From the NCBI GenBank assembly GCA_018712515.1, contig DVGW01000043.1, positions 1 through 48,707 of the forward strand: DNA of 48,707 nt. The letters are read 5' to 3'. Of the stretch, positions 15,896 to 25,336 are shown one piece after another (positions within the stretch are counted from its first letter, which is position 1; each line of letters opens with the position of its first letter). A model generated the notes under the pieces. The model had not been told where the DNA came from. It was given only the letters and a program-made list of their open reading frames with translations, and ran no database searches. The DNA comes from Aphodovivens avicola. Lineage in GTDB: Bacteria; Actinomycetota; Coriobacteriia; Coriobacteriales; Eggerthellaceae. Both the position numbers and the translations under genes were made by a program.

Positions 15896-16831
15896 ATGGC
15901 AGACACCCGAAACGACACACCGACGGCAATCCCGGAAACCCTCGTCCGCAGGCTCGAAGCACAGTACGGCGCCGAGGTCTCCGCGCGCATCCTCACCGGA
16001 TTCGAGGCGCGGCGCCCGACGACGCTGCGCGCCAACGCGCTCAAGGCGGATCGCGCCGTAATCGCGCGCCAGCTCGACGACACCGGCATCGCATGGGACC
16101 CCGCCCCCGCGCCGGCGCTCTCAGACGCGTTCGTCCTCCGCGGCGCACGCGAGGACGCCGTGAGGGATCTTCCCGCCTACAGCGCCGGCGAGCTCTACCT
16201 GCAGAGCCTCTCGGCGATGCTGCCCGCGCTCGCGCTCGACCCGCGCCCCGGCGAGAACATCCTTGACATGGCGGCCGCTCCCGGCGGCAAGACCTGCCAG
16301 ATGGCGGCGCTTTCGGGCGGCGGCGCGTTCATCACCGCGTGCGAGAAGAACCATGTGCGGGCCGAGCGCCTGCGCTACAACCTCGCCCGCCAGGGCGCCG
16401 CGCGCGTCACCGTGATGGAATGCGACGCCCGCAAGCTCGACGAGTTCTTCCGCTTCGACAAGATCCTGCTCGACGCGCCGTGCAGCGGCTCGGGCACGAT
16501 GCAGGCCGGCCCGGGCGCGCGCAAATGCGGCTTCTCAGACGAGCTGCTCGCCCGCAGCGTCAAGACGCAGCAGGCGCTCCTGCGCCGCGCGCTCGACGTG
16601 CTCGCGCCGGGCGGCGTCCTCGTCTACGCCACGTGCTCGATCCTGGCGGACGAGAACGAGGGCGTGCTCGAACGCGTGCTCCCCAACTCGGGCGCCCAGC
16701 TCGAACCGCTGCCGGAAGGCCTGCTCGAAGGCGTGCCGCTTCTGCCCTGCCGCCTGCCCGAGGCGGCGGTCGTCTGCCCGACGGACCTGTTCGAGGGCTT
16801 CTTCGTCGCCCTCATCAAGAAGAAGCGCTGA
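15896..16831 (+). CDS. RsmB/RsmF (NOP2/Sun) family RNA m5C methyltransferase
   Basis: SAM-dependent cytosine-C5 RNA methyltransferase, 311 aa. The SAM site is LDMAAAPGGKTCQ (123-135). The two cysteines of the mechanism lie in DAPCSGSGT (Cys196, which releases product) and YATCSI (Cys247, which attacks the base). It lacks a NusB-like N-terminal domain and the long C-terminal RNA-binding tail of RsmF, so the exact rRNA or tRNA site cannot be told. Followed after 24 bp by a hydrolase gene. Confidence 0.9.
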   Translation: MADTRNDTPTAIPETLVRRLEAQYGAEVSARILTGFEARRPTTLRANALKADRAVIARQLDDTGIAWDPAPAPALSDAFVLRGAREDAVRDLPAYSAGELYLQSLSAMLPALALDPRPGENILDMAAAPGGKTCQMAALSGGGAFITACEKNHVRAERLRYNLARQGAARVTVMECDARKLDEFFRFDKILLDAPCSGSGTMQAGPGARKCGFSDELLARSVKTQQALLRRALDVLAPGGVLVYATCSILADENEGVLERVLPNSGAQLEPLPEGLLEGVPLLPCRLPEAAVVCPTDLFEGFFVALIKKKR

Positions 16832-16855
16832 CCCGTCCGCGAAGGAGGACCGACG

Positions 16856-17536
16856 ATGGACATCGAGCTGCACTACGAGGAGCGGGGCGCGGGCGAGCCC
16901 CTCATCCTGCTGCACGGCAACGGAGGCGACTGCTCCTACTTCTCCGGCCAGATGGACGCCTTCGCGCGCCGCTTCCGCACCATCGCGCTCGACACGCGCG
17001 GCCACGGCGCGAGCCCGCGCGGGGAAAAGCCGTTCACCATCAGCCAGTTCGCCGACGACCTCGCCGACTTCATGGACGAGCGGGAAATCGCGCGTGCGCA
17101 TCTGCTCGGTTTCTCGGACGGCGGCAACATCGCGCTCGTGTTCGCGCTGCGCCATCCCGACCGCGTGGGCAGGCTCGTCCTCAACGGCGCCAACCTGTTC
17201 TTCGACGGCCTCACGCCCGAGATCCGCCGCGACATCCTCGCCACCTACGAGCGCGCCCGCGCATCCGAGGATCGCGACCCCGCCGCCAAGCACCTCGCCG
17301 ACCTGCAGCGCCTCATGATCGACGAGCCCGACATCGACCCGTCGCAGCTCGCGGCGCTCGGCATGCCCGCGCTCGTCATCGTCGGCGACCGCGACATGAT
17401 CGAGCATGCGCACAGCCGCCTCATCGCCGAAGCGCTCCCCCAGGGCAGGATGGTCGTGCTGCCCGGCAGCCACTTCGTCGCCGAGGAGGATCCCGCCGCC
17501 TTCAACGAGGCGGTCCTCGCGTTCTTGGAGCCGTAG
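16856..17536 (+). CDS. Alpha/beta hydrolase
   Basis: Cytoplasmic alpha/beta-fold hydrolase of 226 aa. The oxyanion HGNGG (20-24), the nucleophile elbow GFSDGG (Ser87), a late Asp in VIVGDRDMI and a His in LPGSHFV complete a catalytic triad. The substrate is unknown. GAAGGAGG precedes the ATG. Probably in one transcript with the RNA methyltransferase. Confidence 0.88.
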   Translation: MDIELHYEERGAGEPLILLHGNGGDCSYFSGQMDAFARRFRTIALDTRGHGASPRGEKPFTISQFADDLADFMDEREIARAHLLGFSDGGNIALVFALRHPDRVGRLVLNGANLFFDGLTPEIRRDILATYERARASEDRDPAAKHLADLQRLMIDEPDIDPSQLAALGMPALVIVGDRDMIEHAHSRLIAEALPQGRMVVLPGSHFVAEEDPAAFNEAVLAFLEP

Positions 17537-17798
17537 CGGCCGCGGGGCGTCCCGCTATCCCGCCGCGTCCCGCGCCCCCCGCGGCGATACGCCCCGACGG
17601 CGCAGCGCGGCAGCGGACACGGCGCGACACAGCAGCGGTGCGGCACGCCACCGGCGCGACGCACCACCGGCACGGCATGCCGCCCTTCGTTCGGTTTTTC
17701 GGTCGAACCGCGCGCACGGACGCATCCTCTCGAAGCCCCGTCCGCCCCGAGACGCTATCATGTCATCATCAAGGCGAACCGATCACGCCGAAAGGACC

Positions 17799-20700
17799 AT
17801 GACGATGACGGCCCCCACCTCGCGAACGCCCTTCCCCCGCAGCGTCGCCGCGCGAAGCGCCGCGCTGCTTCTGGCCGCCCTGCTCGCAGCGCTCGCCCTC
17901 CTCGCCGCCGCAAGCCCCGTCGCGGCGCTCGCCGACGAGGCGGGCTCCCCCTGCCAGCCCAGCGCCGAGGACCTCGCCCGCTACGAAGCCGACGGAACCC
18001 TCGAGCAGCGCCAGGCGTTCCAGGACGCGCTCGGGCACGACCAGCCCGATGAATCGCTGATCCAGCAGGCGATCGCCCGCCAGAACGCGCTCGACGGCGT
18101 GGCGATCAACGCCGTGCCCACCAACTGGCAGGGCGGCATGCCCACGGAGGGGACCGCCCGCGTGGTGCTGCTGCGCGTGTCCTTCCCCGCCGAGGGGGAC
18201 GAGCCCGCCCGCGAATTCTTTGAGGGCGACACGCTCGAGGCCCTGCAGGCGATCGTCGACGGCAACGGCACCGCGGGCGTCTACCCCTACGAGAGCCTGA
18301 ACGGCTACTATCAGCGCTCCTCGTACGGCAAGCTCTCCATCGAGGGCGAGGCGTTCGATTACCGCGCCAAGCACGCGCGCTCCTACTACACCAACAACAT
18401 CCAGGAGCTGTACCACGAAGCGCTCGCCGCGCTGGACCCGACCGTCGACTTCTCCCGGTTCGACGGCAACGACGACGGCCTCATCGACGCGATCTACCTG
18501 CACTTCGCCGGCGGAGACGCGGAATGGGGCACCACCTGGTGGAGCAACGCCGACAAGATGTACTCGACCGTCTCCTACGACGGCGTGAGCCCCTGCAAAT
18601 TCGTCACGCTGCACAACCCCTCCGACAATCCCGAGGCGGCGCGCACGATCATCCACGAGACAGGGCATGTGCTGGGCCTGCCCGACTACTACTCCTACAC
18701 CGCGATGACTGGCCCCTCTTCGGGACGCACGGGCTCGCTCACCTTTGACATGATGGACAACAACACCGGCGACCACAACGGGTTCTCCAAGTGGCTCCTC
18801 GGCTGGATCGAGGACGACGACGTCACCCGCGTCGTGGCCAACAGCGGCGGGCTCACCGTCACGCGCGGCGGGCAGACGGTCCATCAGGCCGATCCGGCAG
18901 CCGACGGCTCCTCCTCGACGACGATCGACCTGGGGGCCTTCATCGGAGACGACGGGAACACCGGCGGCATCGTCGTGGTCTCGAACGCCGACGAGGGGCC
19001 GTTCTCCTCGTACTACCTGCTGCAATACGACCGATATGTCGGCAACCAGAGCGTGAGCTACACCTCCGGGTTCGACACCCTCCCGATCCCCTCCGGGTTC
19101 AGGATGTACCGCATCCAGGCATCGCTCACCCAGGGCGGCGCCGATTTCATCCAGACCAACACCTTCGGCAACGTCAACGACCAGTTGATCGAGCTCGTCG
19201 ACGCCGACATGGCGGAGCCGCACAACTCCGCGCCGTTCCAGTCCCCCTCCGCGACCTCGGGGCATTTCGGCTGCATGCTCACCGAGGGGGTCGAGATCAC
19301 GCCCGACACCTACCCCTCGACGAACTTCTACGAGAGCAAGGCGCTCGGCTACACGGGCATCAGCGTGCGCGCCGACGCCTGCGGCGAGAACGGTGGGGAG
19401 CTCACCATCTCCCATTCCGGCGAGGACGCGCCCGACCTGCCCGATTTCGCGATCACGCCCGTCGGCGAGCAGCAGGTGCTCAACATGACGCAGCTTCGGT
19501 TCGAAGCGACCGTCGCCCCCCATCTCGCCGCCTCGACGCCGGACGGCTCCACGCGGCTCATCGTCGACGGCAAGACCCATCCGGCCATGGTCGAGGTCGA
19601 CGGCATGTCCATCACGGTGAGCTGCTACTTCGATCCGGACGAGATCAAGGCGGGGTCGTCCTGCGAGATCGTCTTCCCCGCCGGGCAGTTCATCATCGCC
19701 CAGACCGGAACCGAAGCCGAGCTCTCCCCCGAGATCCGCATCGCGCTCGATGTGGGCGACGTCGCCGCGATCGCCCGCACGGGCTCCTACGCCGACGCGA
19801 CGTCGGTCACCGACCCCCATCGCATGACGGACATCGTCGAGCTCGCCGACGGAACGCGGGCGTTCTTCTACGCCAAGGACGGGCGCGTGGCGCTCGGCAC
19901 GGTCTCCGAGGACGGCACGGCGCTGCGCACGATGATGGTCGACGCCGATATCGAGATGCCCTCCGGCTCAGATTCGAGCGTCCGCGCCATCCCTCTGGCC
20001 GACGGCGGCATCGCGTACGTCCTCGTCCGGTCCGCTTCCTCCGCGAGGATCCTCTTCGTGGACGCCGGGACCGGAGCCGTGACGGCGGAGGGCGCGCTCG
20101 AGACCGCCTGGCTTCCGATCTTCTCCGCCTCCGACGAGGGGCTCGTGGCGCTCCATTACAATCCCGGCGTAAACGACTGCACCGTCATCTCCCTGCGCCC
20201 CGACGGGCAAGGCGGGCTTTCCTCACTGCGGGGTACGGTGGATGTGAGCGACAACGCATGCGTCGGGGACGACGCCGTCGCGCTCATCCGTTACGATGAG
20301 CAGGGAACTCCCACGATCGCGATCATATCGACGGCGGCACTTGCCGAGGCGCTCGAGGAGAGCGGGGAGAGCGGCCCGGCGGACGCCTCCGACGGATCGG
20401 CGCCCGCGGTCCCGCTTCCCGACAGCGCCGTGACCGTGCAGAGCGGAGAGTACCGGGGCATCTTCGCCGCCGACGAAAACGACGACGGCATCGCGCTGCT
20501 CATGAACGCGCGCACGATCGAGGGCGTCTACGAGCAGGGCCTTTGGCTCCTCACCTTCGCCCCCGACGGCACGCCGACCGGCGAATACGAGCTCGATTCC
20601 CGCCTGCCCCGCTCGATCCTCTCCGGCAACGGCAGCGCACGCGTGAGCATCGCCGACGGAGGGGCGGTCGCCGTGACGTTGAGGGAGAAGCCCACGACCT

Positions 20701-21296
20701 CGGGCTTCTGCGCCAACGAGACGCTGCTGCTCGCCGCTGACGACGAGGGGCTCGCCCTCGAATCGCATCTGCTCGCCAACTCCCCCGGCGCCGGCGCGTG
20801 GCTCGAAGACGGAGGCTGGCTGTCCGTCGGCTGGCACATCGACGAGTATCCCTACGTGGCGGGATCGCCCGCGGCTGCGGTCGAGACGACGGTGGTCGAC
20901 GGCAATGCCGATGATGCCGAAGCGAAAGACAGCATGGCAGCCGAGGCGACGGCGTCGGACGACGCCCAAACCCCCTATGAGAGCGGCATGCTCTACTACG
21001 TGACCGAACCCATCGCCGGCGGTGCGGCCCCGGACCCCGTCGATCCCGACGAGCCGGTCGATCCCACCGACCCCGATGATCCTGAGAGCCCGGTGAATCC
21101 GGAAGATCCCGATGACCCCGCCCAGGGCGGTGGCGGATCCGATAACGCCCAGGGGGATGAAGGTGACCGCGAGGATCGTCCGGGATCCATCCTCGCGCTC
21201 ATGGGGGATCGGGTTCTGCCCATCGCGGCGGCGGCGTTCGCGGCGGCCTTGGGCCTTGCTGCCCTGCTCGTGGCGGCGATGAGGAAAAGGTCGTGA
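17799..21296 (+). CDS. Large secreted M6-family metalloprotease with C-terminal membrane anchor
   Basis: Surface protease of 1165 aa. It has a signal peptide (hydrophobic core 17-45, cleavage likely after VAALA) and an M6/InhA-like catalytic domain with the zinc site HETGHVLGLPDYY (286-298). A Ca-binding-like DGNDDGLID follows FSR at 222-230. The C-terminal half contains repeated short strands typical of beta-sandwich or propeller modules, then an Asp/Pro-rich linker (DPDEPVDPTDPDDPE), a transmembrane helix and RKRS. There is no LPXTG motif. I start it at the ATG at 17799 behind GAAAGGA; ATGs further upstream lack a ribosome binding site. Its stop is 1 bp from the convergent glycosyltransferase gene. 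Confidence 0.88.
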   Translation: MTMTAPTSRTPFPRSVAARSAALLLAALLAALALLAAASPVAALADEAGSPCQPSAEDLARYEADGTLEQRQAFQDALGHDQPDESLIQQAIARQNALDGVAINAVPTNWQGGMPTEGTARVVLLRVSFPAEGDEPAREFFEGDTLEALQAIVDGNGTAGVYPYESLNGYYQRSSYGKLSIEGEAFDYRAKHARSYYTNNIQELYHEALAALDPTVDFSRFDGNDDGLIDAIYLHFAGGDAEWGTTWWSNADKMYSTVSYDGVSPCKFVTLHNPSDNPEAARTIIHETGHVLGLPDYYSYTAMTGPSSGRTGSLTFDMMDNNTGDHNGFSKWLLGWIEDDDVTRVVANSGGLTVTRGGQTVHQADPAADGSSSTTIDLGAFIGDDGNTGGIVVVSNADEGPFSSYYLLQYDRYVGNQSVSYTSGFDTLPIPSGFRMYRIQASLTQGGADFIQTNTFGNVNDQLIELVDADMAEPHNSAPFQSPSATSGHFGCMLTEGVEITPDTYPSTNFYESKALGYTGISVRADACGENGGELTISHSGEDAPDLPDFAITPVGEQQVLNMTQLRFEATVAPHLAASTPDGSTRLIVDGKTHPAMVEVDGMSITVSCYFDPDEIKAGSSCEIVFPAGQFIIAQTGTEAELSPEIRIALDVGDVAAIARTGSYADATSVTDPHRMTDIVELADGTRAFFYAKDGRVALGTVSEDGTALRTMMVDADIEMPSGSDSSVRAIPLADGGIAYVLVRSASSARILFVDAGTGAVTAEGALETAWLPIFSASDEGLVALHYNPGVNDCTVISLRPDGQGGLSSLRGTVDVSDNACVGDDAVALIRYDEQGTPTIAIISTAALAEALEESGESGPADASDGSAPAVPLPDSAVTVQSGEYRGIFAADENDDGIALLMNARTIEGVYEQGLWLLTFAPDGTPTGEYELDSRLPRSILSGNGSARVSIADGGAVAVTLREKPTTSGFCANETLLLAADDEGLALESHLLANSPGAGAWLEDGGWLSVGWHIDEYPYVAGSPAAAVETTVVDGNADDAEAKDSMAAEATASDDAQTPYESGMLYYVTEPIAGGAAPDPVDPDEPVDPTDPDDPESPVNPEDPDDPAQGGGGSDNAQGDEGDREDRPGSILALMGDRVLPIAAAAFAAALGLAALLVAAMRKRS

Positions 21297-21297
21297 A

Positions 21298-22359
21298 TCA
21301 GCGATGAGCCTTGAGGAAGGCGAACACGCCGACGAAGTTGCGCTTCACCCATGAGATGAAGCGGCTCTCCAGCATCACGAGCCCCGGCTTGCGCATGCGG
21401 ATGGGGGCGAACAGCGCCCGCAGCATCAGCGAGCCGGGCTTCGCCGCGGCGACGGCTTCCTGAACCGAGGGGGCGAGTACCATGCGGGCGACCTCCGCCT
21501 TCCGCTCGGCCGGCGACAAGGGGCAATCCCGGCTGGTCACGGCCTCGATGCATCCGAGCACGCGCTCGGCATGGCGCCGCGCGACGAACTCGCGCGTCTG
21601 CGGGGTGTCGACGCCCCAGTACGCGTAGAGCTCCTTGATCCAGCCGTCCTCCTCCTCGCGCTTCTCGAAGGTGCCCGGCCGGTACCGGGTGTTCTCGCTT
21701 TCCGCGCGCGCCCTCAGAAAATGGTAGTAGCCCTTCTCCACGACCCCGACGCGCTCAACGTCGCGGATCACCGCGAGGTTGAACGGCAGATCGTCCCACC
21801 ACACGTCGGGGAAGACGATCCCCCGCCCTTTCAGGTACGCGGCGCGGTACAGCTTGTTCCAAGGGGGGTAGAGCTGGTTGTTGTCGAAGAGGTTGTGCGC
21901 GTCCAGGCGGAACGCCTCCTGCGTGGGGTAGATGCAGGAGGGGCACGACTTCTTCTCGTGGTAGAACTTGTCGTCGCTGTAATACGTGTCGATGTAGAAT
22001 CCGGCGATGAGCAGGTCCAGGTCGTGCTCGTTCGCAGCGTCCCACATCTCCTGCAGCATCTCGGGCTCGCACCAGTCGTCGGCGTCCATGAAGAACAGGT
22101 ACTCGCCCCGCGCCACCGCGATCGCCGCGTTGCGCGCGCTCGCCGCGCCGCCGTTGTCCTTGTGGATCACCCGGATGCGGCCGTCGCGCTCGGCGTAGGA
22201 ATCGCAGATGCGCCCGCTGCCGTCAGGACTGCCGTCATCGACGAGGATGAGCTCGAGATCCTCAAGCGTCTGCGCCTGGACGGACTCGATAGCGCGACCC
22301 ACCCATTTTTCCACATCGTAAACGGGCACGATAACGCTTATGCGAGGAATGTGTTGCAC
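21298..22359 (-). CDS. Glycosyltransferase family 2
   Basis: Inverting glycosyltransferase of 353 aa for a surface polysaccharide or glycan. The GT-A fold starts with RISVIVPVYDVEKWVGRAIESV, and the nucleotide-sugar and metal sites are LVDDGSPDGSG and FFMDADDW. The C-terminal 100 residues are basic and may touch the membrane. Divergent from a WecA/MraY-like gene, which makes a shared role in cell-wall polymer synthesis likely. Confidence 0.9.
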   Translation of the reverse strand: MQHIPRISVIVPVYDVEKWVGRAIESVQAQTLEDLELILVDDGSPDGSGRICDSYAERDGRIRVIHKDNGGAASARNAAIAVARGEYLFFMDADDWCEPEMLQEMWDAANEHDLDLLIAGFYIDTYYSDDKFYHEKKSCPSCIYPTQEAFRLDAHNLFDNNQLYPPWNKLYRAAYLKGRGIVFPDVWWDDLPFNLAVIRDVERVGVVEKGYYHFLRARAESENTRYRPGTFEKREEEDGWIKELYAYWGVDTPQTREFVARRHAERVLGCIEAVTSRDCPLSPAERKAEVARMVLAPSVQEAVAAAKPGSLMLRALFAPIRMRKPGLVMLESRFISWVKRNFVGVFAFLKAHR

Positions 22360-22400
22360 GTAGAAGCTCCCCCCAGTCCCATCGACCTGACGTGCAGCAT

Positions 22401-22406
22401 ATTATA
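22401..22406 (-). promoter_or_regulatory. Perfect TATAAT -10 element, GT2 side of divergent promoter region
   Basis: TATAAT reads on the minus strand about 42 bp upstream of the glycosyltransferase start. I cannot find a good -35 at 16-18 bp. On the plus strand TAGAAT with TCGACC 17 bp upstream could serve the WecA-like gene. Confidence 0.4.
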
Positions 22407-22483
22407 GAATAACTCGTCGGAGCTTTGCGCAGGGGCGTACTCCTACCGAACATAAACCGACATCTGGAAAGGGGGAACGCACG

Positions 22484-23626
22484 ATGTGGCTTCAGTTTGC
22501 CGTGGTTGCGCTTGTTGCCTGCATCGTGACGATCGCCCTCATCCCCCTGGTGCGCTACGTCGCCTTCCGCATCGACGCCGTCGACTATCCCAGCGAGCGC
22601 CGCGTCAACCGGATCCCCATCGCCCGCCTCGGCGGCGTCGCCATGTTCTGCGGCCTCGTGGCGGCGCTTTTCGCGATCTACATCGGCGTCAACTTCTTCG
22701 GATGGCGCTTCGGCTTCCTCTCCCCCTTGGGGGAGCGCTTCTTCTACCCCGGCATAGCGGCGGGCGTGTTCCTCGTGTTCGCCGTCGGCGTCATCGACGA
22801 CATCATGGACCTCAAGCCCATCGTCAAGCTCGCCGGCCAGATCGTCGCCGCCTCCATCATCGCCGCCTCGGGCCTGCTTCTCGACGACATGCACAACCCC
22901 TTCGGTTCCGGCTATATCTTCTTCGGGTGGTTCGCCTATCCCTTGACCGTCTTCTACCTGGTGGCCTTCACCAACATCATCAACCTGATCGACGGCCTCG
23001 ACGGGCTCGCGTCGGGCATCACCGCCATCGCCGCGTTCACCATCTTCATCTTCGCGACCATCACGATGCGCATCGACGCCGCCCTGCTCTGCGCCGCGCT
23101 CGTGGGCATCTGCGTCGGCTTTTTGCGCTACAACTTCTACCCCGCGTCGATCTTCATGGGCGATTCGGGGTCGCTTCTGCTCGGCATGTCGCTGGGCGTC
23201 GTCTCCCTGTTCGCCACCGCGCGCTCGGCGCTGTTCGTCTCGCTGTTCGTCCCGATCATCGTGGCGGGCGTGCCCATCATCGACACCGCGGCCGCCATCA
23301 TCCGCAGGCGGAGGGCGCACCAGCCCATCCAGAAAGCCGACCGCGGCCACATCCACCACCAGCTTTTGAAAGAGGGTTTCAGCCAGCGCAAGACGGTGCT
23401 GATCATGTGGGGATGGACGGCGATCCTGGCGATCTGCGCGATCTTCATCACCGAGATGCGCGGCTTCGCGCGCATACCCTTCGCCTTGCTCGCCTTGGGC
23501 GTGTCGGCGTTCTTCATCGTACGGCTGCGCCTTTTGGGCTCGGTTCTGAAGCACCACTACAACCCGCGCCCCTCCACGCGGCGCAAGCGCGACGCCGCGC
23601 ACGACGACCCCGAAGAGGGCGAATAG
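22484..23626 (+). CDS. WecA/TagO/MraY-family undecaprenyl-phosphate sugar-1-phosphate transferase
   Basis: Polytopic membrane enzyme of 380 aa that loads a sugar phosphate, probably GlcNAc-1-P, onto undecaprenyl phosphate to begin a wall polymer. About ten hydrophobic helices are visible. Family motifs are VIDDIMDLKP (DD at 105-106), NLIDGLDGLASG, FMGDSGS and HIHHQLL; the last points to the WecA/TagO group rather than true MraY. GAAAGGGGG precedes the ATG. A strong hairpin follows the gene. Confidence 0.9.
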   Translation: MWLQFAVVALVACIVTIALIPLVRYVAFRIDAVDYPSERRVNRIPIARLGGVAMFCGLVAALFAIYIGVNFFGWRFGFLSPLGERFFYPGIAAGVFLVFAVGVIDDIMDLKPIVKLAGQIVAASIIAASGLLLDDMHNPFGSGYIFFGWFAYPLTVFYLVAFTNIINLIDGLDGLASGITAIAAFTIFIFATITMRIDAALLCAALVGICVGFLRYNFYPASIFMGDSGSLLLGMSLGVVSLFATARSALFVSLFVPIIVAGVPIIDTAAAIIRRRRAHQPIQKADRGHIHHQLLKEGFSQRKTVLIMWGWTAILAICAIFITEMRGFARIPFALLALGVSAFFIVRLRLLGSVLKHHYNPRPSTRRKRDAAHDDPEEGE

Positions 23627-23683
23627 TCGCAAGCGGGGCTCCCCGCGCATGTCCCCGCCTGATGCGCGCCATTGCCGTTCAAC

Positions 23684-23716
23684 GAAGAGCGCCGGTCCCG
23701 AGGGCCGGCGCTCTTC
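23684..23716. terminator. Hairpin between convergent genes
   Basis: Arms GAAGAGCGCCGG / CCGGCGCTCTTC (12 bp) are extended inside by CCC/GGG. It lies between the WecA-like gene (plus) and the zinc-finger gene (minus). There is no clear T-run on either side, so it is a probable rather than classical terminator. Confidence 0.6.
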
Positions 23717-23722
23717 TCATCA

Positions 23723-24016
23723 TCAGTCTCCGAACTCGAAAAGGTCCTCGAGGAAGCTTCCGGGACGCTTCTTTTTCTTCTTCTTGTAGTCGTCGTAGCG
23801 CTTGTCATGATCCCGATCATGGTCGTAATCGCGCTTGCGCTCGCGATCGTAGTCGCGGCGCTCCTCATACGCGGGCGCGGCGGCCGCCGAGCGCTCGATG
23901 ATCTTGTCGAGCTCGCCGCGGTCCAGCCACACCCCGCGGCACTGCGGGCAGTAATCGATCTCGACTCCCTGGCGTTCGCTCATGACCAGATCGACATTGC
24001 AAAGGGGGCACTTCAT
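23723..24016 (-). CDS. Zf-TFIIB domain protein
   Basis: Small 97-aa protein. A zinc ribbon of the zf-TFIIB type fills residues 1-42: CPLCN, then YCPQCRGVWLDRGELDKII. The remainder is a highly charged tail of Arg/Asp/Tyr/Lys (RDYDRERKRDYDHDRD, then a run of six lysines). Function unknown; the tail could bind nucleic acid. GGAGGA precedes the ATG at 24016. Longer in-frame starts give unrelated sequence. Confidence 0.82.
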   Translation of the reverse strand: MKCPLCNVDLVMSERQGVEIDYCPQCRGVWLDRGELDKIIERSAAAAPAYEERRDYDRERKRDYDHDRDHDKRYDDYKKKKKKRPGSFLEDLFEFGD

Positions 24017-24147
24017 CGGTTCCTCCAATCGTCGTTCGACCGCCTTAATCCGGCTTGAAGGCAAGTATATCCAAGCAAGACGGGGCGGTCGGAGAACGGT
24101 TACCTCGCCGTAAACGGGAGGCCGCCACACAGCGCAGGCCAGGTCGC

Positions 24148-24198
24148 CGCTTCCGGATCGCCGCCGCTTCCGGATCGTCGCTGCTGCCGGATCGCCGC
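24148..24198. repeat. Three tandem 17-bp units
   Basis: Units begin at 24148, 24165 and 24182 with consensus CGCTTCCGGATCGCCGC; the second and third differ from it at one and two positions. The following sequence starts like a fourth unit, then decays. Confidence 0.65.
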
Positions 24199-24543
24199 CG
24201 CTGTTTCCGACGTCGTTCGGCGGCTCCGCGCACGGCGCCGATCGGTTGCCGCCGTACCCTCCGAGGACGTTCGAGCTGCCCAGCGGAGGCGCAGCCGACG
24301 CGACAGGGAGGCGCTCCCCCGCCCAATGCCCCCGAATCCGCAATATAGATCTCTCGCCGGATCGCTCCATGATCCGCACGCCATCCGCAGCGGATCCGCG
24401 TGAGATCGGCATGCGCTGCAGCCGTCTCCCCCGCGGCTCTGCCGCGCGCCCGCCCTCCTAGGATTGACCCGGCCGGGGACGCAGTCGGCGCGGTGCCCAG
24501 CGCATGGCGAGCGGCAGCGTCCTACGGCGCCACTATCCACACA

Positions 24544-24566
24544 GGCGGACGCGGGTTGCGTCCGCC
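24544..24566 (+). promoter_or_regulatory. Leader hairpin upstream of the surface-protein operon
   Basis: Perfect 9-bp arms GGCGGACGC / GCGTCCGCC surround the loop GGGTT, with CACA/TGTG adding an outer, interrupted stem. It lies about 80 bp before the first gene and has no T-run. It could be a terminator for upstream transcription or a leader structure. Confidence 0.4.
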
Positions 24567-24644
24567 TTGCCGTGTGAAGGGACGAGACTCGATGCCCCGG
24601 CACGATCGCCCCTCCTCCGGCAGAGGCGCAGCAAGGAGGACTCC

Positions 24645-25181
24645 ATGAGGGCATCGGCACGCAAACGCACGCGGAGCAACGGGAACGGCGCCAAGACGAG
24701 GACGGCCCGCGTCGCGCTCATAGGCGCCGCGGTGCTCGCAGCGGCTGCCGCCGCGCTGGCGATCTGGAGCCTGCTGCCCCGCGCCGGGGATCCGGGCGCG
24801 ACCGTATCGACGTACCAAGGCTCGGACATCATGAGCATCCAAGCCGAGCTCGACCGCCAAGTGAAGGAGTCGATGATGACGGTCGCCGTCTCCCCCATCT
24901 GCACCTTGCAGGAGGACGGGACGCTGAACCTGCGCGTAATCAACGACGAGGACAACCGCCTTGCCCAGTCGTTCACGATCTCGCAGGACGGCGAGACGAT
25001 CCACGAATCCGGCCGCATCGATCCCGGCCAGGAGGTCACCTCCTGCGCGGCGGAAGGAGCCGTTGCCGGCGCGGCGATCATCACGGTGCAGGGACTCGAT
25101 CCCGAAACCGGCGAGCCGTCGGGAAGCCCCTCGTCGGTCGAGGTCCAGATCACCTCGAACGGCGCCACCTCGAACGCCTAG
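24645..25181 (+). CDS. Surface-operon protein 1: membrane-anchored hypothetical
   Basis: A 178-aa protein with a basic N-terminus (MRASARKRTRSNGNGAKTR), one hydrophobic segment at about 24-46 and an extracellular part of about 130 residues. The latter reads like a small beta-sandwich (SPICTLQEDGTLNLRVINDEDN...GRIDPGQEVTSC) with two cysteines. I do not recognise a named family. AAGGAGGA precedes the ATG at 24645. It is the first of four plus-strand genes for exported proteins. Confidence 0.75.
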   Translation: MRASARKRTRSNGNGAKTRTARVALIGAAVLAAAAAALAIWSLLPRAGDPGATVSTYQGSDIMSIQAELDRQVKESMMTVAVSPICTLQEDGTLNLRVINDEDNRLAQSFTISQDGETIHESGRIDPGQEVTSCAAEGAVAGAAIITVQGLDPETGEPSGSPSSVEVQITSNGATSNA

Positions 25182-25247
25182 GGTCCCCCGATGAGGCAGA
25201 TGGCCATACGCGAGCGGCACGTCTGAGACCATCCTGCTCGATCCCGG

Positions 25248-25270
25248 AAAGGAGGCTGCCTATGAGATGA
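25248..25270 (+). other. Two-codon minigene (ATG AGA TGA) with strong ribosome binding site
   Basis: AAAGGAGG at 25248-25255 stands six bases before ATG-AGA-TGA (25262-25270). The frame continues past the TGA straight into the ATG of the next gene (25337) 25 codons on, so this may be either a regulatory minigene or an older start killed by a stop at codon 3. Confidence 0.4.
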
Positions 25271-25336
25271 CCTGCCGCTTCCGAACAGGAAGCATCCGGA
25301 AACGATCGACACACCCCCGACGGGAAAGGAAGACAA

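Larger units (their letters stand above)
24017..24644. other. 630-bp gene-free region before the surface-protein operon
   Basis: No open frame here has a ribosome binding site or recognisable product. It contains three tandem 17-bp units (24148-24198) and a strong hairpin (24544-24566). The rest is GC-rich sequence with no other pattern I could identify. Confidence 0.5.
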
